This document shows positions 1 through 9,570 of a stretch of 64,000 bases of DNA, one piece after another. Both the position numbers and the translations under genes were made by a program. The notes under the pieces are model-generated. The model made no database searches and was not told where the DNA came from. It saw nothing but the letters and a program-made list of their open reading frames with translations. Numbering within the stretch: the first letter of the stretch is position 1; every line of letters begins with the position of its first letter. The stretch covers positions 930,001-994,000 of the forward strand of contig NZ_FRCZ01000001.1 in assembly GCF_900143085.1 (NCBI RefSeq), read 5' to 3'. This stretch comes from Gracilibacillus kekensis (GTDB taxonomy: Bacteria; Bacillota; Bacilli; Bacillales; Amphibacillaceae).

Positions 1-185
1 ACTTGTCCTGGTAGCACACTTTGAAAGCTCATGATGATACCACGAATTGCCGGATATACTGTTAATATCAAAAATGAAATAATGAATGGTGATACAAAAA
101 TATAAGGTACAACCTTCTTAGAATTTAGGAACTTCATAATTGGGCTGGGACCTTTTTTTGCATCTACTGTTTGACTTGTTGCCAC
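1..185 (-). CDS. araP: Sugar ABC transporter permease, N-terminal fragment (AraP/MalF type)
   Basis: Reading from a GTG at 185, preceded by an AAGGAGGGG ribosome site, the frame stays open to the window edge for about 61 codons. A short hydrophilic N-terminus is followed by a transmembrane helix (PYIFVSPFIISFLIL) and then YPAIRGIIMSFQ. This is the typical start of a MalF-like binding-protein-dependent sugar permease. The rest of the gene, and presumably its partner permease and binding protein, lie beyond the left edge. Its promoter carries an AraR-like box and a cre-like site lies in its leader. With the GH51 genes upstream this supports import of arabinose or arabino-oligosaccharides, as AraP does in Bacillus subtilis. 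The family is secure; the exact substrate is inferred from context. Confidence 0.8.
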   Translation of the reverse strand, partial: MATSQTVDAKKGPSPIMKFLNSKKVVPYIFVSPFIISFLILTVYPAIRGIIMSFQSVLPGQ

Positions 186-213
186 TGTAACCCCTCCTTA
201 AAATTAAATAAAC

Positions 214-227
214 TGAATGCGCTTTCA
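214..227 (-). promoter_or_regulatory. cre-like site in the araP leader
   Basis: TGAATGCGCTTTCA fits the CcpA consensus TGWAANCGNTNWCA with one mismatch and is nearly palindromic. It lies about 95 bp downstream of the predicted araP transcription start, where binding would block elongation. Catabolite repression of an arabinose transporter is expected. Confidence 0.5.
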
Positions 228-299
228 ATAATTATAGACTTCTTAAATTTCACTTAAGACGATATGCAGTTTAGTAACACCGATCATGTAATCGCAACC

Positions 300-315
300 A
301 AACGTACGTATAAGT
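300..315 (-). promoter_or_regulatory. AraR-like operator of the araP promoter
   Basis: AAACGTACGTATAAGT matches 11 of 16 bases of the AraR consensus ATTTGTACGTACAAAT, including the central GTACGTA core. It sits directly downstream of the predicted -10 (329-334), the usual repressor position in this regulon. Confidence 0.6.
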
Positions 316-328
316 GTTGGTTGTTTCT

Positions 329-357
329 ATTATATATAACTGGATAAGTTTTTTCAA
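329..357 (-). promoter_or_regulatory. Sigma-A promoter of araP
   Basis: Read on the minus strand: -35 TTGAAA (357-352), a 17-bp spacer and -10 TATAAT (334-329). Transcription would start near 322 and run through the AraR-like box and the cre-like site into araP. The ~530-bp gap between araP and the GH51 gene holds this promoter, the AraR-like boxes and a terminator; I see no gene in it. Confidence 0.7.
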
Positions 358-542
358 TCATTTTCTTAAAAAAATACACTCTTTTCTTAACTTAAATTTA
401 TAATAAATGGGTTCTTATGGAAATAACAGCATTTCACCATTAACTATACGGTTATGCAATTGTTTTTTTGGTTCCTTGGTAAATAAAAAGGTTAATTATA
501 TTTCATGCTTGTACCATCGCACGATCAAGATTACACACCAAA

Positions 543-558
543 ACTATTACGTACAACA
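543..558. promoter_or_regulatory. Second AraR-like box in the araP upstream region
   Basis: ACTATTACGTACAACA matches 11 of 16 consensus positions, with an intact TTACGTACAA core. It lies about 243 bp upstream of the box at 300-315, too far for the usual four-turn cooperative pair. It may act at a distance or be fortuitous. Confidence 0.35.
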
Positions 559-667
559 GGTTCAATATTATAATAACCCGTTTACTCCCCTGATATCTTG
601 ATCGCTGAATTAACACTTACATCCATTCTATGGTCAATAAGCTTGTTTTAGTTATCTTTTTTCATTT

Positions 668-699
668 AAAAAGCCGATAAGTTTTCTTATCGGCTTTTT
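668..699. terminator. Bidirectional terminator after the GH51 genes
   Basis: A perfect 13-bp stem (AAAAAGCCGATAA with TTATCGGCTTTTT) and a short loop. The stem has T-rich flanks on both strands. It lies about 20 bp past the stop of the downstream GH51 gene and separates it from the araP promoter. Confidence 0.85.
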
Positions 700-720
700 A
701 AAATAAGTAGGAATTTCATT

Positions 721-2202
721 TTATTCTACAGTCAATGCTACAACAGATTTGGATGGTAAATTAATAGATAATTCATTCCCATTAACTTGGAAATCTGTAA
801 ATTTAACAGGTTTTACATTGTCTGGATTTTCGAATGTATTGTGTGCATCCATTTCATTTGCTGTTAATACACGACCGTTTATTTGGTTTACATCCATTCC
901 ACGTAAATCAATCGTAAGGTCAGCTGCACTTGCTCTGTCTACATTACATAAAGTAATATTAATATTCCCATCATTTGCTTTTGATGCAGATGCAGTTACC
1001 TGAGGCATCTCTTTATCTCCAACTTTAAATGTGTCAGAAGTAATATCTAAGGCTACTTTTGCCGCATCTTGGTGCACCTTATACATTTCAAAAACATGAT
1101 AGGTAGGAGTTAAGATCATTTTTTCCTTATCCGTCAAAATCATAGACTGTAACACATTAATAGTTTGAGCAATATTTGCCATTTGAACACGTTCACTATG
1201 ATCATTAAAAATATTTAATGATACTCCTGCAACCAATGCATCACGAATCGTATTTTGCTGATAAAGGAACCCTGGGTTTGTTCCTTCTTCAACATCAAAC
1301 CAAGTTCCCCACTCATCGATAATTAGACCAACACGTTTTTCTGGGTCATATTTATCCATAATAGCACTGTGTTTCTCAATTAGTTCCTGTATGTGGTATG
1401 CCTTGTGCATGGTAGCATCCCACTCATCTTCAGGGAAATTGGTTGCAGCACCTTTACCAGTCCAGAATTCACCTGGAATTGTGTAATAGTGCAGACTCAA
1501 GCCATCCATGTGTTGCGCCGATTCACGCATGAGCACATCTGTCCATTTATAATCATCCACATTAGGACCGCCAGCAATACGGTAGATTTTATTTTCACCG
1601 TAATTTCTTACATACGTCTGAAAGCGATTATAAAGATCTGCGTAATATTGTGGTCGCATATTTCCACCGCAACCCCAGTTCTCATTTCCTACACCAAAAT
1701 AAGTTAACGCCCAAGGCTCTTCTTTTCCATTTTCTTGACGCAAATTTGCCATTGGTGATTCACCGTTAAATGTCATATATTCTACCCATTCTGACATTTC
1801 CTGAACCGTACCACTACCTACATTTCCACATACATAAGGTTCTGTTTCTAACATGTCACAAAGCATAAAAAATTCATGCGTACCGAAGTGATTGTTCTCA
1901 ATCACACCACCCCAGTGGGTATTCACCATACGTTTTCTATTTTCTCTAGGTCCAATACCATCTTTCCAGTGATATTCATCTGCAAAGCAACCTCCAGGCC
2001 AACGAAGTACTGGAATTTTAATATTTTTTAGTGCTTCTACGACATCATTTCTTATACCATTCGTATTTGGTATATCAGAGTCCTCACCAACCCAAAATCC
2101 TTCATAAATACAACGGCCTAAGTGTTCTGCGAAATGACCATAAATATTTTTATTAATTGTTCCCTTTTTTACATCAGCATTTATAATTGCTTTGTTTGAC
2201 AT
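721..2202 (-). CDS. abfA: GH51 alpha-L-arabinofuranosidase (second copy)
   Basis: 493 aa, full length for cytoplasmic GH51 arabinofuranosidases, with no signal peptide. These retaining enzymes release terminal L-arabinose from arabinan or arabinoxylan oligosaccharides after uptake. The acid/base glutamate is visible in the motif GNEN (E174) and the nucleophile in IDEW (E297). Other family signatures include the N-terminal [13 protein letters not shown] and [14 protein letters not shown] typical GH51 C-terminal beta domain follows. It lies 94 bp downstream of a divergent GH51 paralogue and is probably co-transcribed with it. The two copies differ visibly (IDEWGTWF here, FDEWNVWF in the other), so different linkage preferences are plausible. 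The family call is certain; which copy is the AbfA orthologue is not. Confidence 0.93.
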   Translation of the reverse strand: MSNKAIINADVKKGTINKNIYGHFAEHLGRCIYEGFWVGEDSDIPNTNGIRNDVVEALKNIKIPVLRWPGGCFADEYHWKDGIGPRENRKRMVNTHWGGVIENNHFGTHEFFMLCDMLETEPYVCGNVGSGTVQEMSEWVEYMTFNGESPMANLRQENGKEEPWALTYFGVGNENWGCGGNMRPQYYADLYNRFQTYVRNYGENKIYRIAGGPNVDDYKWTDVLMRESAQHMDGLSLHYYTIPGEFWTGKGAATNFPEDEWDATMHKAYHIQELIEKHSAIMDKYDPEKRVGLIIDEWGTWFDVEEGTNPGFLYQQNTIRDALVAGVSLNIFNDHSERVQMANIAQTINVLQSMILTDKEKMILTPTYHVFEMYKVHQDAAKVALDITSDTFKVGDKEMPQVTASASKANDGNINITLCNVDRASAADLTIDLRGMDVNQINGRVLTANEMDAHNTFENPDNVKPVKFTDFQVNGNELSINLPSKSVVALTVE

Positions 2203-2236
2203 ACTCTCACCTCATTAAAATATTTATTTTCTTCAT

Positions 2237-2280
2237 AATAGTTGTGGAGAAAGTATCCATTGCGATCTTTCTCCACTATT
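2237..2280. other. Intercistronic hairpin between the two GH51 genes
   Basis: GTGGAGAAAG (2244-2253) pairs perfectly with CTTTCTCCAC (2267-2276), and flanking AATAG/CTATT bases extend the stem. There is no strong T-run on the minus strand. It therefore looks more like an RNA-stability or processing hairpin than a terminator. Confidence 0.5.
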
Positions 2281-2296
2281 ATTTCCATTTAATCTA

Positions 2297-3875
<1,579 letters not shown>

Positions 3876-3893
3876 AACTATTGCTAACTAAAT

Positions 3894-3909
3894 ACTTGAT
3901 CGTACATCT
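3894..3909 (-). promoter_or_regulatory. AraR-like operator 2 of abfA
   Basis: ACTTGATCGTACATCT matches 11 of 16 consensus positions. Its centre is 41 bp from that of the box at 3935-3950. This is about four helical turns, the in-phase geometry known for cooperative AraR binding in Bacillus subtilis. Confidence 0.55.
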
Positions 3910-3934
3910 CATTCTTATTTATATTTTTTCGAGT

Positions 3935-3950
3935 AATTGTACGTATATTA
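3935..3950 (-). promoter_or_regulatory. AraR-like operator 1 of abfA
   Basis: AATTGTACGTATATTA matches 11 of 16 consensus positions with an intact TTGTACGTA core. It begins immediately downstream of the -10 hexamer and so covers the transcription start. Confidence 0.65.
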
Positions 3951-3979
3951 AGATTATGAAATTATTATGTATTTGTCAA
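3951..3979 (-). promoter_or_regulatory. Sigma-A promoter of the abfA operon
   Basis: Minus strand: consensus -35 TTGACA (3979-3974), a 17-bp spacer and -10 TAATCT (3956-3951). The AraR-like boxes lie just downstream. Confidence 0.75.
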
Positions 3980-4046
3980 GGCTTTCATACTCAATTTCAT
4001 GAGCAATATTTAAGTATTAATATATAAAATTTACCAATCAAATATA

Positions 4047-4082
4047 AAAAGCAAGGTATTTCCAGAAAATACTTTGCTTTTA
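4047..4082 (-). terminator. Terminator of the first araR gene
   Basis: A long near-perfect stem (AAAAGCAAGGTATTT with AAATACTTTGCTTTT, short loop) with T-rich flanks, ending a few bases past the araR stop codon. Confidence 0.8.
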
Positions 4083-4085
4083 AAA

Positions 4086-5210
4086 TTATGAGATTATTAA
4101 ATCTTTATTTATAGCTGTTGTAGATTGTCGTTGTTTTATTTCTGGTTTATACAATTTTGATAAAGCTACATTGTCAAATGATAGACCTCTTTTTTCTATC
4201 ATCGCAATCATTGCTTTTGCTGCATCTAAGCCCATTTGGCTCTTAGGGTGAATAATAGATGTTAGTTTTACTTCAGATATTTCCGCCAGCATGGAATCAT
4301 CATATCCTACAAATGATAAGTCTCTTGGGATTTTAATTTTTCCTTCTCTCAGGACATCCATTAATTTAAGTACGAGTTGATCATTATAACAAACCATCGC
4401 TGTTGGCTTTTCATTCTTCGTTTCAATTAATTGTTTTATAGCTTCAAATGGTTTTATGTGCTCATTTTCCGTACAATAAGTTATCATATTTTTTGGATTT
4501 ATAGAGGTCTTATAATCACGATGTGCTTTAATATATCCCTTGAGCCTTTTTTGGCCTTGAGCATCATCCGTTTTATACATACACGCTATCGATGTATGTC
4601 CAAGTTTCAATAGATGTTCGGTTTGCATATAGCCACCTTCTACATCATCTATCATAAAACTGGTTGGTTCTAATTCTTCATAAGTAGCATTTATCATCAC
4701 ATAAGGTATTTGTTCTTTTTCCAATTTAAGATAATAATTCAAATTCGGGTTAGATGAAGCACTATTGGTTGGTTCGATAATAACCCCGTCATAGTTACCT
4801 GACAATATATTACTTAAAATTTTCTTTTCTTGTATATATTGATTATTCGTATTAAAAATACTGACATGATAACCTTGATCACTTAAATAAGCCTCTGCTC
4901 CTCTAATAATGGTTGGAAATATATATTCTGATATATATGATGTCACGATCGCTATGTTTTTAGTTGGATGTTCAAATTGCTGGTTATTCTCAATCTTTGA
5001 TCGGTCTTGACAAAATGTACCTGCTCCTTGTTCTCTATATAACCAGTTTTCATTTACTAATTCTCCCAATGCTAAGCGAACAGTATGGCGACTAACACTA
5101 AATTGTTCCATTAATTCACTTTCTGAACTTATTTTTTCATGAGGAATAATAAGCCCTTCTAATATCTTAGATTTGATTGATTGTTTAATCTTTTTATATT
5201 TAGCTTCCAT
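4086..5210 (-). CDS. araR: AraR-type arabinose repressor, copy 1
   Basis: 374 aa. The N-terminal GntR-type winged helix (about residues 5-70) contains SESELMEQFSVSRHTVRLAL. It is followed by a LacI/periplasmic-binding-like effector domain from about residue 83 (NIAIVTSYISEYIFPTIIRG) to the end. This chimaeric GntR/LacI architecture defines AraR, which represses arabinose genes until L-arabinose binds. The promoter carries the best AraR box in the window (14 of 16) just after its -10, so the gene is probably autoregulated, as in Bacillus subtilis. It lies next to a paralogue (5481-6596) with an almost identical recognition region. A separate terminator follows. High confidence in the family. 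Confidence 0.93.
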   Translation of the reverse strand: MEAKYKKIKQSIKSKILEGLIIPHEKISSESELMEQFSVSRHTVRLALGELVNENWLYREQGAGTFCQDRSKIENNQQFEHPTKNIAIVTSYISEYIFPTIIRGAEAYLSDQGYHVSIFNTNNQYIQEKKILSNILSGNYDGVIIEPTNSASSNPNLNYYLKLEKEQIPYVMINATYEELEPTSFMIDDVEGGYMQTEHLLKLGHTSIACMYKTDDAQGQKRLKGYIKAHRDYKTSINPKNMITYCTENEHIKPFEAIKQLIETKNEKPTAMVCYNDQLVLKLMDVLREGKIKIPRDLSFVGYDDSMLAEISEVKLTSIIHPKSQMGLDAAKAMIAMIEKRGLSFDNVALSKLYKPEIKQRQSTTAINKDLIIS

Positions 5211-5354
5211 CTCCCTACACCCCCTAAAATATTCCCTTCCCTTACTTTATAAACGAAATTAAATAAGTTGTTCCCCAAGCTTAAGAGAACAATCATTTAA
5301 ATCACCTGTTTGGTAACGTTTACATTTTTGGATTGATTCTTGTTGCTCCTATAT

Positions 5355-5370
5355 ATTTGTACGTACTACT
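5355..5370 (-). promoter_or_regulatory. AraR operator of araR copy 1
   Basis: ATTTGTACGTACTACT matches 14 of 16 bases of the AraR consensus, with an unbroken ATTTGTACGTAC half. It directly follows the -10 hexamer. It is a single site, as known for autoregulated araR promoters. Confidence 0.75.
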
Positions 5371-5398
5371 AGTATACCAAATTTTAGCTTATTTACAA
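5371..5398 (-). promoter_or_regulatory. Sigma-A promoter of araR copy 1
   Basis: Minus strand: -35 TTGTAA (5398-5393), a 16-bp spacer and -10 TATACT (5376-5371). Confidence 0.65.
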
Positions 5399-5424
5399 CC
5401 CATTCCATAAATTGCGAAACCAAT

Positions 5425-5455
5425 CAAAAAAGCCATCACTCTATGTGCAATACAT
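5425..5455 (-). terminator. Probable terminator of araR copy 2
   Basis: On the minus strand an imperfect stem (ACTCATGT, loop ATTGC, ACATAGAGT) is followed by GATGG and a run of six T. It lies about 30 bp past the stop of the second araR gene. Confidence 0.5.
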
Positions 5456-5480
5456 GAGTAACAGCTCTAAGTATGATTTA

Positions 5481-6596
5481 TCATTTAATCGTTGCAGTTG
5501 AATTTCGAATAACGAGTTCAGGATCAAAGCGAATAAGATCTTTCGCCATGTTTTGCTGGTCTTTATTAGGTGATTTTATTTGCTTAATCATGTCTAGAAT
5601 TACTTTTGCGGCTAATCTACCCATTTCACTTTGAGGATGAGACACAGTTGTTAATTTAACTTCGGTAACTTCCGCCATAAAGGAATCATCAAAACCAACA
5701 ATTGATATATCTTCTGGAACTTTTAATTGTGCTTCACGTATTGCGTCAAGCAATTTTATTGCTAATTCATCATTGTAACAAACAATCGCAGTTGGCCTAT
5801 GTTCCTTTGGCTCCTGAAGCATTTTACGTAACATTTCTGCCGGTTTTGTGTTTTTTTCTTCTGTATTGTATGTAATGATATTATTAGGCAAAATTTCAAT
5901 TTGATGCTTTCGGTGTGCTTTTAAATATCCCTTCAGTCGTTTAGTCCCTTGAATATCATCATTTTTAAAGAAACCCAGAATATTTTTATGACCTAATTCA
6001 ATTAAGTGCTCTGTTTGAATGGTCCCGCCTTTTTCATCATCCATCACAATATGGAATGGTTCTAATTCATCATAAAATGCATTAATCATTAGATAAGGTA
6101 TGTTTTGTCTTTCCAAATTCAAATAATAATTTATGTTGGGATTCGTAATAGCACTTCTAGTTGGTTCAATAATCACACCATCAAAATGTTGAGTTAGAAT
6201 TTTTTCTAAAAATTTCCGTTCATTATTGTGGTCATTATTTGTACTAAAAAGACTTACTTGATATCCTTGTTCGCTTAAGTAAGATTCTGCCCCTCGAATA
6301 ATTGATGGAAAAATATAATCAGAAATATATGTGGTTATAATGGCGATATTTTTTTGACGAATTAATGAAGCCACATCATCTTTGGAGCGATCAGCACAAA
6401 ACGTCCCAGCTCCTTGCTCACGATATAACCATCCTTGGTTTACTAAATCTCCAATTGCTAACCTTACTGTATGCCTACTAACACCAAATTGTTTCATAAG
6501 TTCACTTTCAGAACTGATTTTTTGATGAGGTTGAAATGTACCATCTAAAATTTGAGATTTTATTGCTTGCTTTACTATACTATATTTTGTTTGCAT
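5481..6596 (-). CDS. AraR-type repressor, copy 2
   Basis: 371 aa with the same GntR winged helix (about residues 4-69) plus LacI-type ligand-binding domain as its neighbour. The DNA-reading segment is nearly identical: SRHTVRLA, WLYREQGAGTFC and DRSK occur in both. It probably recognises similar operators. The effector domains have drifted more, so a second inducer (another pentose or an arabino-oligosaccharide) is possible but unproven. It has its own sigma-A promoter, in which I see no good AraR box, unlike copy 1. It sits between araA and copy 1, suggesting local duplication. It could also be a diverged regulator for a related sugar. Confidence 0.88.
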   Translation of the reverse strand: MQTKYSIVKQAIKSQILDGTFQPHQKISSESELMKQFGVSRHTVRLAIGDLVNQGWLYREQGAGTFCADRSKDDVASLIRQKNIAIITTYISDYIFPSIIRGAESYLSEQGYQVSLFSTNNDHNNERKFLEKILTQHFDGVIIEPTRSAITNPNINYYLNLERQNIPYLMINAFYDELEPFHIVMDDEKGGTIQTEHLIELGHKNILGFFKNDDIQGTKRLKGYLKAHRKHQIEILPNNIITYNTEEKNTKPAEMLRKMLQEPKEHRPTAIVCYNDELAIKLLDAIREAQLKVPEDISIVGFDDSFMAEVTEVKLTTVSHPQSEMGRLAAKVILDMIKQIKSPNKDQQNMAKDLIRFDPELVIRNSTATIK

Positions 6597-6656
6597 CTTT
6601 TATACACCTCAGTAATTCTGCAAATTCATAACTTAGTTAATAAGTACCTTAATTTA

Positions 6657-6684
6657 AGCATATAGAATTAATAAAAACTGTCAA
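6657..6684 (-). promoter_or_regulatory. Sigma-A promoter of araR copy 2
   Basis: Minus strand: consensus -35 TTGACA (6684-6679), a 16-bp spacer and -10 TATGCT (6662-6657). No AraR-like box overlaps it. Confidence 0.65.
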
Positions 6685-6724
6685 GAGCTGCTAATCTGTG
6701 ATGCAGTTTTTTTGATAAAATAAG

Positions 6725-6752
6725 ACAGAGACCTCTAATGAAAAAGGCCTCT
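6725..6752 (-). terminator. Terminator of araD-araA
   Basis: CAGAGACC and GGCCTCTG pair with one mismatch across a 12-nt loop, followed on the minus strand by a T-rich stretch. It lies just beyond the araA stop. Confidence 0.65.
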
Positions 6753-6763
6753 GTTTTAACTCT

Positions 6764-8239
6764 TTAGCGATATATTGCTTCATTCCATTTTAGTTCATTG
6801 CGGAATTGACGAAGGTTTGTATCTTTATCAATAACTACACATTCGATTTTTGCCATATCTGCAAAGTCATATAATTGTTCTGTGGTAACGTCAAAAGAGA
6901 AAACCGTATGGTGTGCTCCACCTGCATAAATCCAAGCCTCTGTTGCTTCACTTAAAGAAGGCTGTGGCTTCCATAGAACTTTTGCAACCGGTAAATGAGG
7001 TGTTTCTGTTTTAGGCTGTTCTGCTTTGATTTCGTTAATAACAAGACGGTAGCGACCACCCATTTCCACTAATGATGCGTTAACAGCATCTCCACCTTTT
7101 CCATCAAAGACTAAACGTGCAGGATCTTCTTTATCTCCCATTGATAATGGATTAACTACAATTTTTGGTTTTGTAGCAGATACTGTCGGGCAGATTTCTA
7201 ACATATGTGAACCTAATATCATTTCATTTCCTGGTTCAAGATGATAGGTGTAATCTTCCATGAAGGAAGTATTTTTGTTATCCGCAATAATCTTCATTAA
7301 ACGCGTTAATGCTGCTGTTCTCCAATCCCCTTCACCTGCAAATCCATAACCTTCAGCCATCAGACGCTGTGCCGCAAGTCCTGGTAATTGCTTCATTCCG
7401 TGTAAATCTTCAAAATTTGTTGTAAATGCTGTATAGTTGCCTTTTTTCAAAAAGGATTTTAAACCTAGTTCGATTTTAGCCTGATAACGGATAGAGTCTT
7501 CTACATTACCTTCTTTATTTGGTATGTCATACAATTCTTGGTACTCTTTATATAATCCATCAATATCTGTTTCTGATACTTTGTCCATTTCTTCTACTAA
7601 ATCACCGATACCGTAGTAATCAACGACCCAGCCAAATTTAATTTGCGCTTCAATTTTATCTCCATCTGTAACAGCTACATTTCGCATATTATCACCAAAA
7701 CGAGCTACACGAATATTTGATCCTTCTGTTACAGCAACTGCTGTTTTCATCCATCCTGCAACCTTAGTTGTCACATCTTTGCTTTGCCAGTGACCAACAA
7801 CTACTTTACGTGATACATCCATGCGTGTACCAATAAATCCATATTCACGATCTCCATGTGCTGCTTGGTTTAAGTTCATGAAGTCCATATCAATGCTGTC
7901 CCAAGGAATATCTCGGTTATATTGCGTATGCAAATGTAATAATGGTTTTTGTAATGAATTTAGTCCGGCAATCCACATTTTTGCTGGGGAGAATGTGTGC
8001 ATCCAAGTAATGACACCAGCGCAATTTTCATCGGTATTTGCTTGTTGCATCAAACGCAAAATATCATCTGATGTCGTTAACACTTCTTTGAATTGTACTT
8101 CATAAGGCAGATTGCCCTCTTTATTTAATCCTTCGACTACTTCTTTTGAATTGTTAGCTACTTCTGTTAATGGTCCTTCTCCATAAAGGTGCTGACTTCC
8201 TGTAACAAACCAAAATTTATATGGGCGTACTTCTAACAT
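6764..8239 (-). CDS. araA: L-arabinose isomerase
   Basis: 491 aa, matching the roughly 490-500 aa of Bacillus AraA. It interconverts L-arabinose and L-ribulose in the cytoplasm using a divalent metal. The N-terminus EVRPYKFWFVTGSQHLYG is the family signature. Other blocks are WMHTFSPAKMWI (about residue 90), the metal-site region MAEGYGFAGEGDWRTAAL (about 290-310), HLEPGNEMILGSHMLE (about 335-350) and GGAHHTVFS near the C-terminus. The ATG has an AGGAGG ribosome site. It is 67 bp downstream of araD in one transcript. The kinase gene araB, normally next in the pathway, is not in this window. Confidence 0.97.
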   Translation of the reverse strand: MLEVRPYKFWFVTGSQHLYGEGPLTEVANNSKEVVEGLNKEGNLPYEVQFKEVLTTSDDILRLMQQANTDENCAGVITWMHTFSPAKMWIAGLNSLQKPLLHLHTQYNRDIPWDSIDMDFMNLNQAAHGDREYGFIGTRMDVSRKVVVGHWQSKDVTTKVAGWMKTAVAVTEGSNIRVARFGDNMRNVAVTDGDKIEAQIKFGWVVDYYGIGDLVEEMDKVSETDIDGLYKEYQELYDIPNKEGNVEDSIRYQAKIELGLKSFLKKGNYTAFTTNFEDLHGMKQLPGLAAQRLMAEGYGFAGEGDWRTAALTRLMKIIADNKNTSFMEDYTYHLEPGNEMILGSHMLEICPTVSATKPKIVVNPLSMGDKEDPARLVFDGKGGDAVNASLVEMGGRYRLVINEIKAEQPKTETPHLPVAKVLWKPQPSLSEATEAWIYAGGAHHTVFSFDVTTEQLYDFADMAKIECVVIDKDTNLRQFRNELKWNEAIYR

Positions 8240-8306
8240 AATGTATTCCTCCTATTGTTTATTATAGATTATTTTTTTAATGACTCTCGCATTTAGAGAT
8301 TAATTA

Positions 8307-9002
8307 TTACTTTTTATCTTGTCCATAATAAGCATTAGCACCATGTTTTCTTAGATAGTGTTTATCTAACAAGAATTGATCCATGTCTTCAGCATTAGGA
8401 TTGATTTGATACGTGTGCAATGCCATTTTCGCTACTTCTTCTAATACAACGGCATTATGAAGTGCTTCATGTGGATCTTTCCCCCAGTTAAAAGGTGCAT
8501 GACTATGCACTAGCACACTTGGAATTTGAAGTGGATCGATATCCTTAAAAGTTTCTACAATGACATTTCCTGTTTCCCATTCATATTCACCGGATACTTC
8601 CTCCTGTGTCATACGTCTTGTACAGGGAACTTTACCATAAAAGTAATCGGCCTGGGTTGTTCCAAGCGCCGGAATACCTTTACCTGCTTGTGCCCAACTT
8701 GTAGCCCATGGTGAATGTGTATGTACGATCCCACCAATACCAGGGAATTTTTGATAAAGCAGACGATGGGTTGGCGTATCGGAAGATGGTTTTAACTCAC
8801 CTTCGACAATATTTCCATCTAAGTCTAAAACTACTAAGTCTTCTACCTTTAAATCCTCATACGGAACACCACTAGGCTTAATAACCATTAAGCCTGAGTC
8901 CTTATCGAAACCGCTTACATTGCCCCAAGTAAATGTAACTAAACCATACTTAGGAAGATCAAGGTTTGCTTCTAACACTTGCTGTTTAAGTTTTTCAAGC
9001 AT
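8307..9002 (-). CDS. araD: L-ribulose-5-phosphate 4-epimerase
   Basis: 231 aa from the ATG at 9002 with a GGAAGG site; a GTG 12 bp upstream is in frame but poorly spaced. It is a class II aldolase-fold enzyme converting L-ribulose 5-phosphate to D-xylulose 5-phosphate. Zn-ligand histidines are visible in VHTHSPWAT and [10 protein letters not shown], and the phosphate-binding region in TWGNVSGFD. The length fits Bacillus AraD (about 229 aa). It is the first gene of araD-araA, under a promoter with two AraR-like boxes. The order araD-araA without araB differs from Bacillus subtilis araABD. Confidence 0.96.
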   Translation of the reverse strand: MLEKLKQQVLEANLDLPKYGLVTFTWGNVSGFDKDSGLMVIKPSGVPYEDLKVEDLVVLDLDGNIVEGELKPSSDTPTHRLLYQKFPGIGGIVHTHSPWATSWAQAGKGIPALGTTQADYFYGKVPCTRRMTQEEVSGEYEWETGNVIVETFKDIDPLQIPSVLVHSHAPFNWGKDPHEALHNAVVLEEVAKMALHTYQINPNAEDMDQFLLDKHYLRKHGANAYYGQDKK

Positions 9003-9036
9003 GCTGCCTTCCACCTTTCTCTAGATATTCTATTAT

Positions 9037-9052
9037 CCTTGTACGTATGTGT
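9037..9052 (-). promoter_or_regulatory. AraR-like operator downstream of the araD start
   Basis: CCTTGTACGTATGTGT matches 10 of 16 positions with an intact TTGTACGTA core. Its centre is 43 bp from that of the box at 9080-9095, matching the four-turn spacing of cooperative AraR operator pairs. Confidence 0.55.
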
Positions 9053-9068
9053 AAAAATATTTACTTCT

Positions 9069-9097
9069 ATAATAATACAATTCGTACGTACATTCAA
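9069..9097 (-). promoter_or_regulatory. Sigma-A promoter of araD-araA
   Basis: Minus strand: -35 TTGAAT (9097-9092), a 17-bp spacer and -10 TATTAT (9074-9069). The spacer contains the palindrome GTACGTAC of an AraR-like box. Confidence 0.65.
9080..9095 (-). promoter_or_regulatory. AraR-like operator inside the araD promoter
   Basis: ATTCGTACGTACATTC matches 12 of 16 positions of the AraR consensus and lies between the -35 and -10 hexamers, so bound repressor would exclude RNA polymerase. Confidence 0.7.
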
Positions 9098-9205
9098 TAT
9101 ATAAGTAGTAATTTAATAAATTTTTGCACATTTTTCTTAAAAAAATGTAATAAACGGATACTTTAATCCGACTAGGATTATATTCATAATGTACTGTTAC
9201 ACCTT

Positions 9206-9510
9206 ATACAGAAACTGCGACATGACCTTGTGGTAATTTTGACATGATGTATGAGTGTCATATCCGCTTCGGCTTGCCCACTTCCCTTTTACCACGGGCA
9301 CAAGTGCAACATCTACTCAAGCAGAGCTTTCGCAGTGTTTTCTATGCCATGGGCTTTTTCCTTTTGCTAACTTTTCCATGCAAAAATCGCATGAAAAAGT
9401 TAGCTTAGAGTAAAAACCCGCGGAAAGGAAAACGGACAAGCCGAAGCGGTTGCAAAGCTCATATAAAATCTCATAATTACCACTTTAGCTATGTCGCTGT
9501 ATCTTCCTAA
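9206..9510. repeat. Large palindromic intergenic element, copy A
   Basis: About 300 bp of nested inverted repeat. The outer ends are related: CTGCGACAT (9215-9223) against ATGTCGCTG (9491-9499). The arms CCGCTTCGGCTTG (9264-9276) and CAAGCCGAAGCGG (9437-9449) are perfect complements. The centre is a long stem, GCTAACTTTTCCATGC against GCATGAAAAAGTTAGC (about 9374-9405). There is no coding potential. Related copies lie at 31460-31735, 41205-41430 and 41455-41712. It has the structure of a MITE-like or REP-like non-autonomous element. Confidence 0.85.
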
Positions 9511-9570
9511 TACGCATATGAAATTGGTCAGTTATGTTAGGTTTGTTCTTAATTCGCTTAGCCCTTTGCA

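Noticed and set aside
407-601. A 64-codon frame upstream of araP
   Set aside because: No ribosome site, opposite to the araP promoter region; low-complexity translation.
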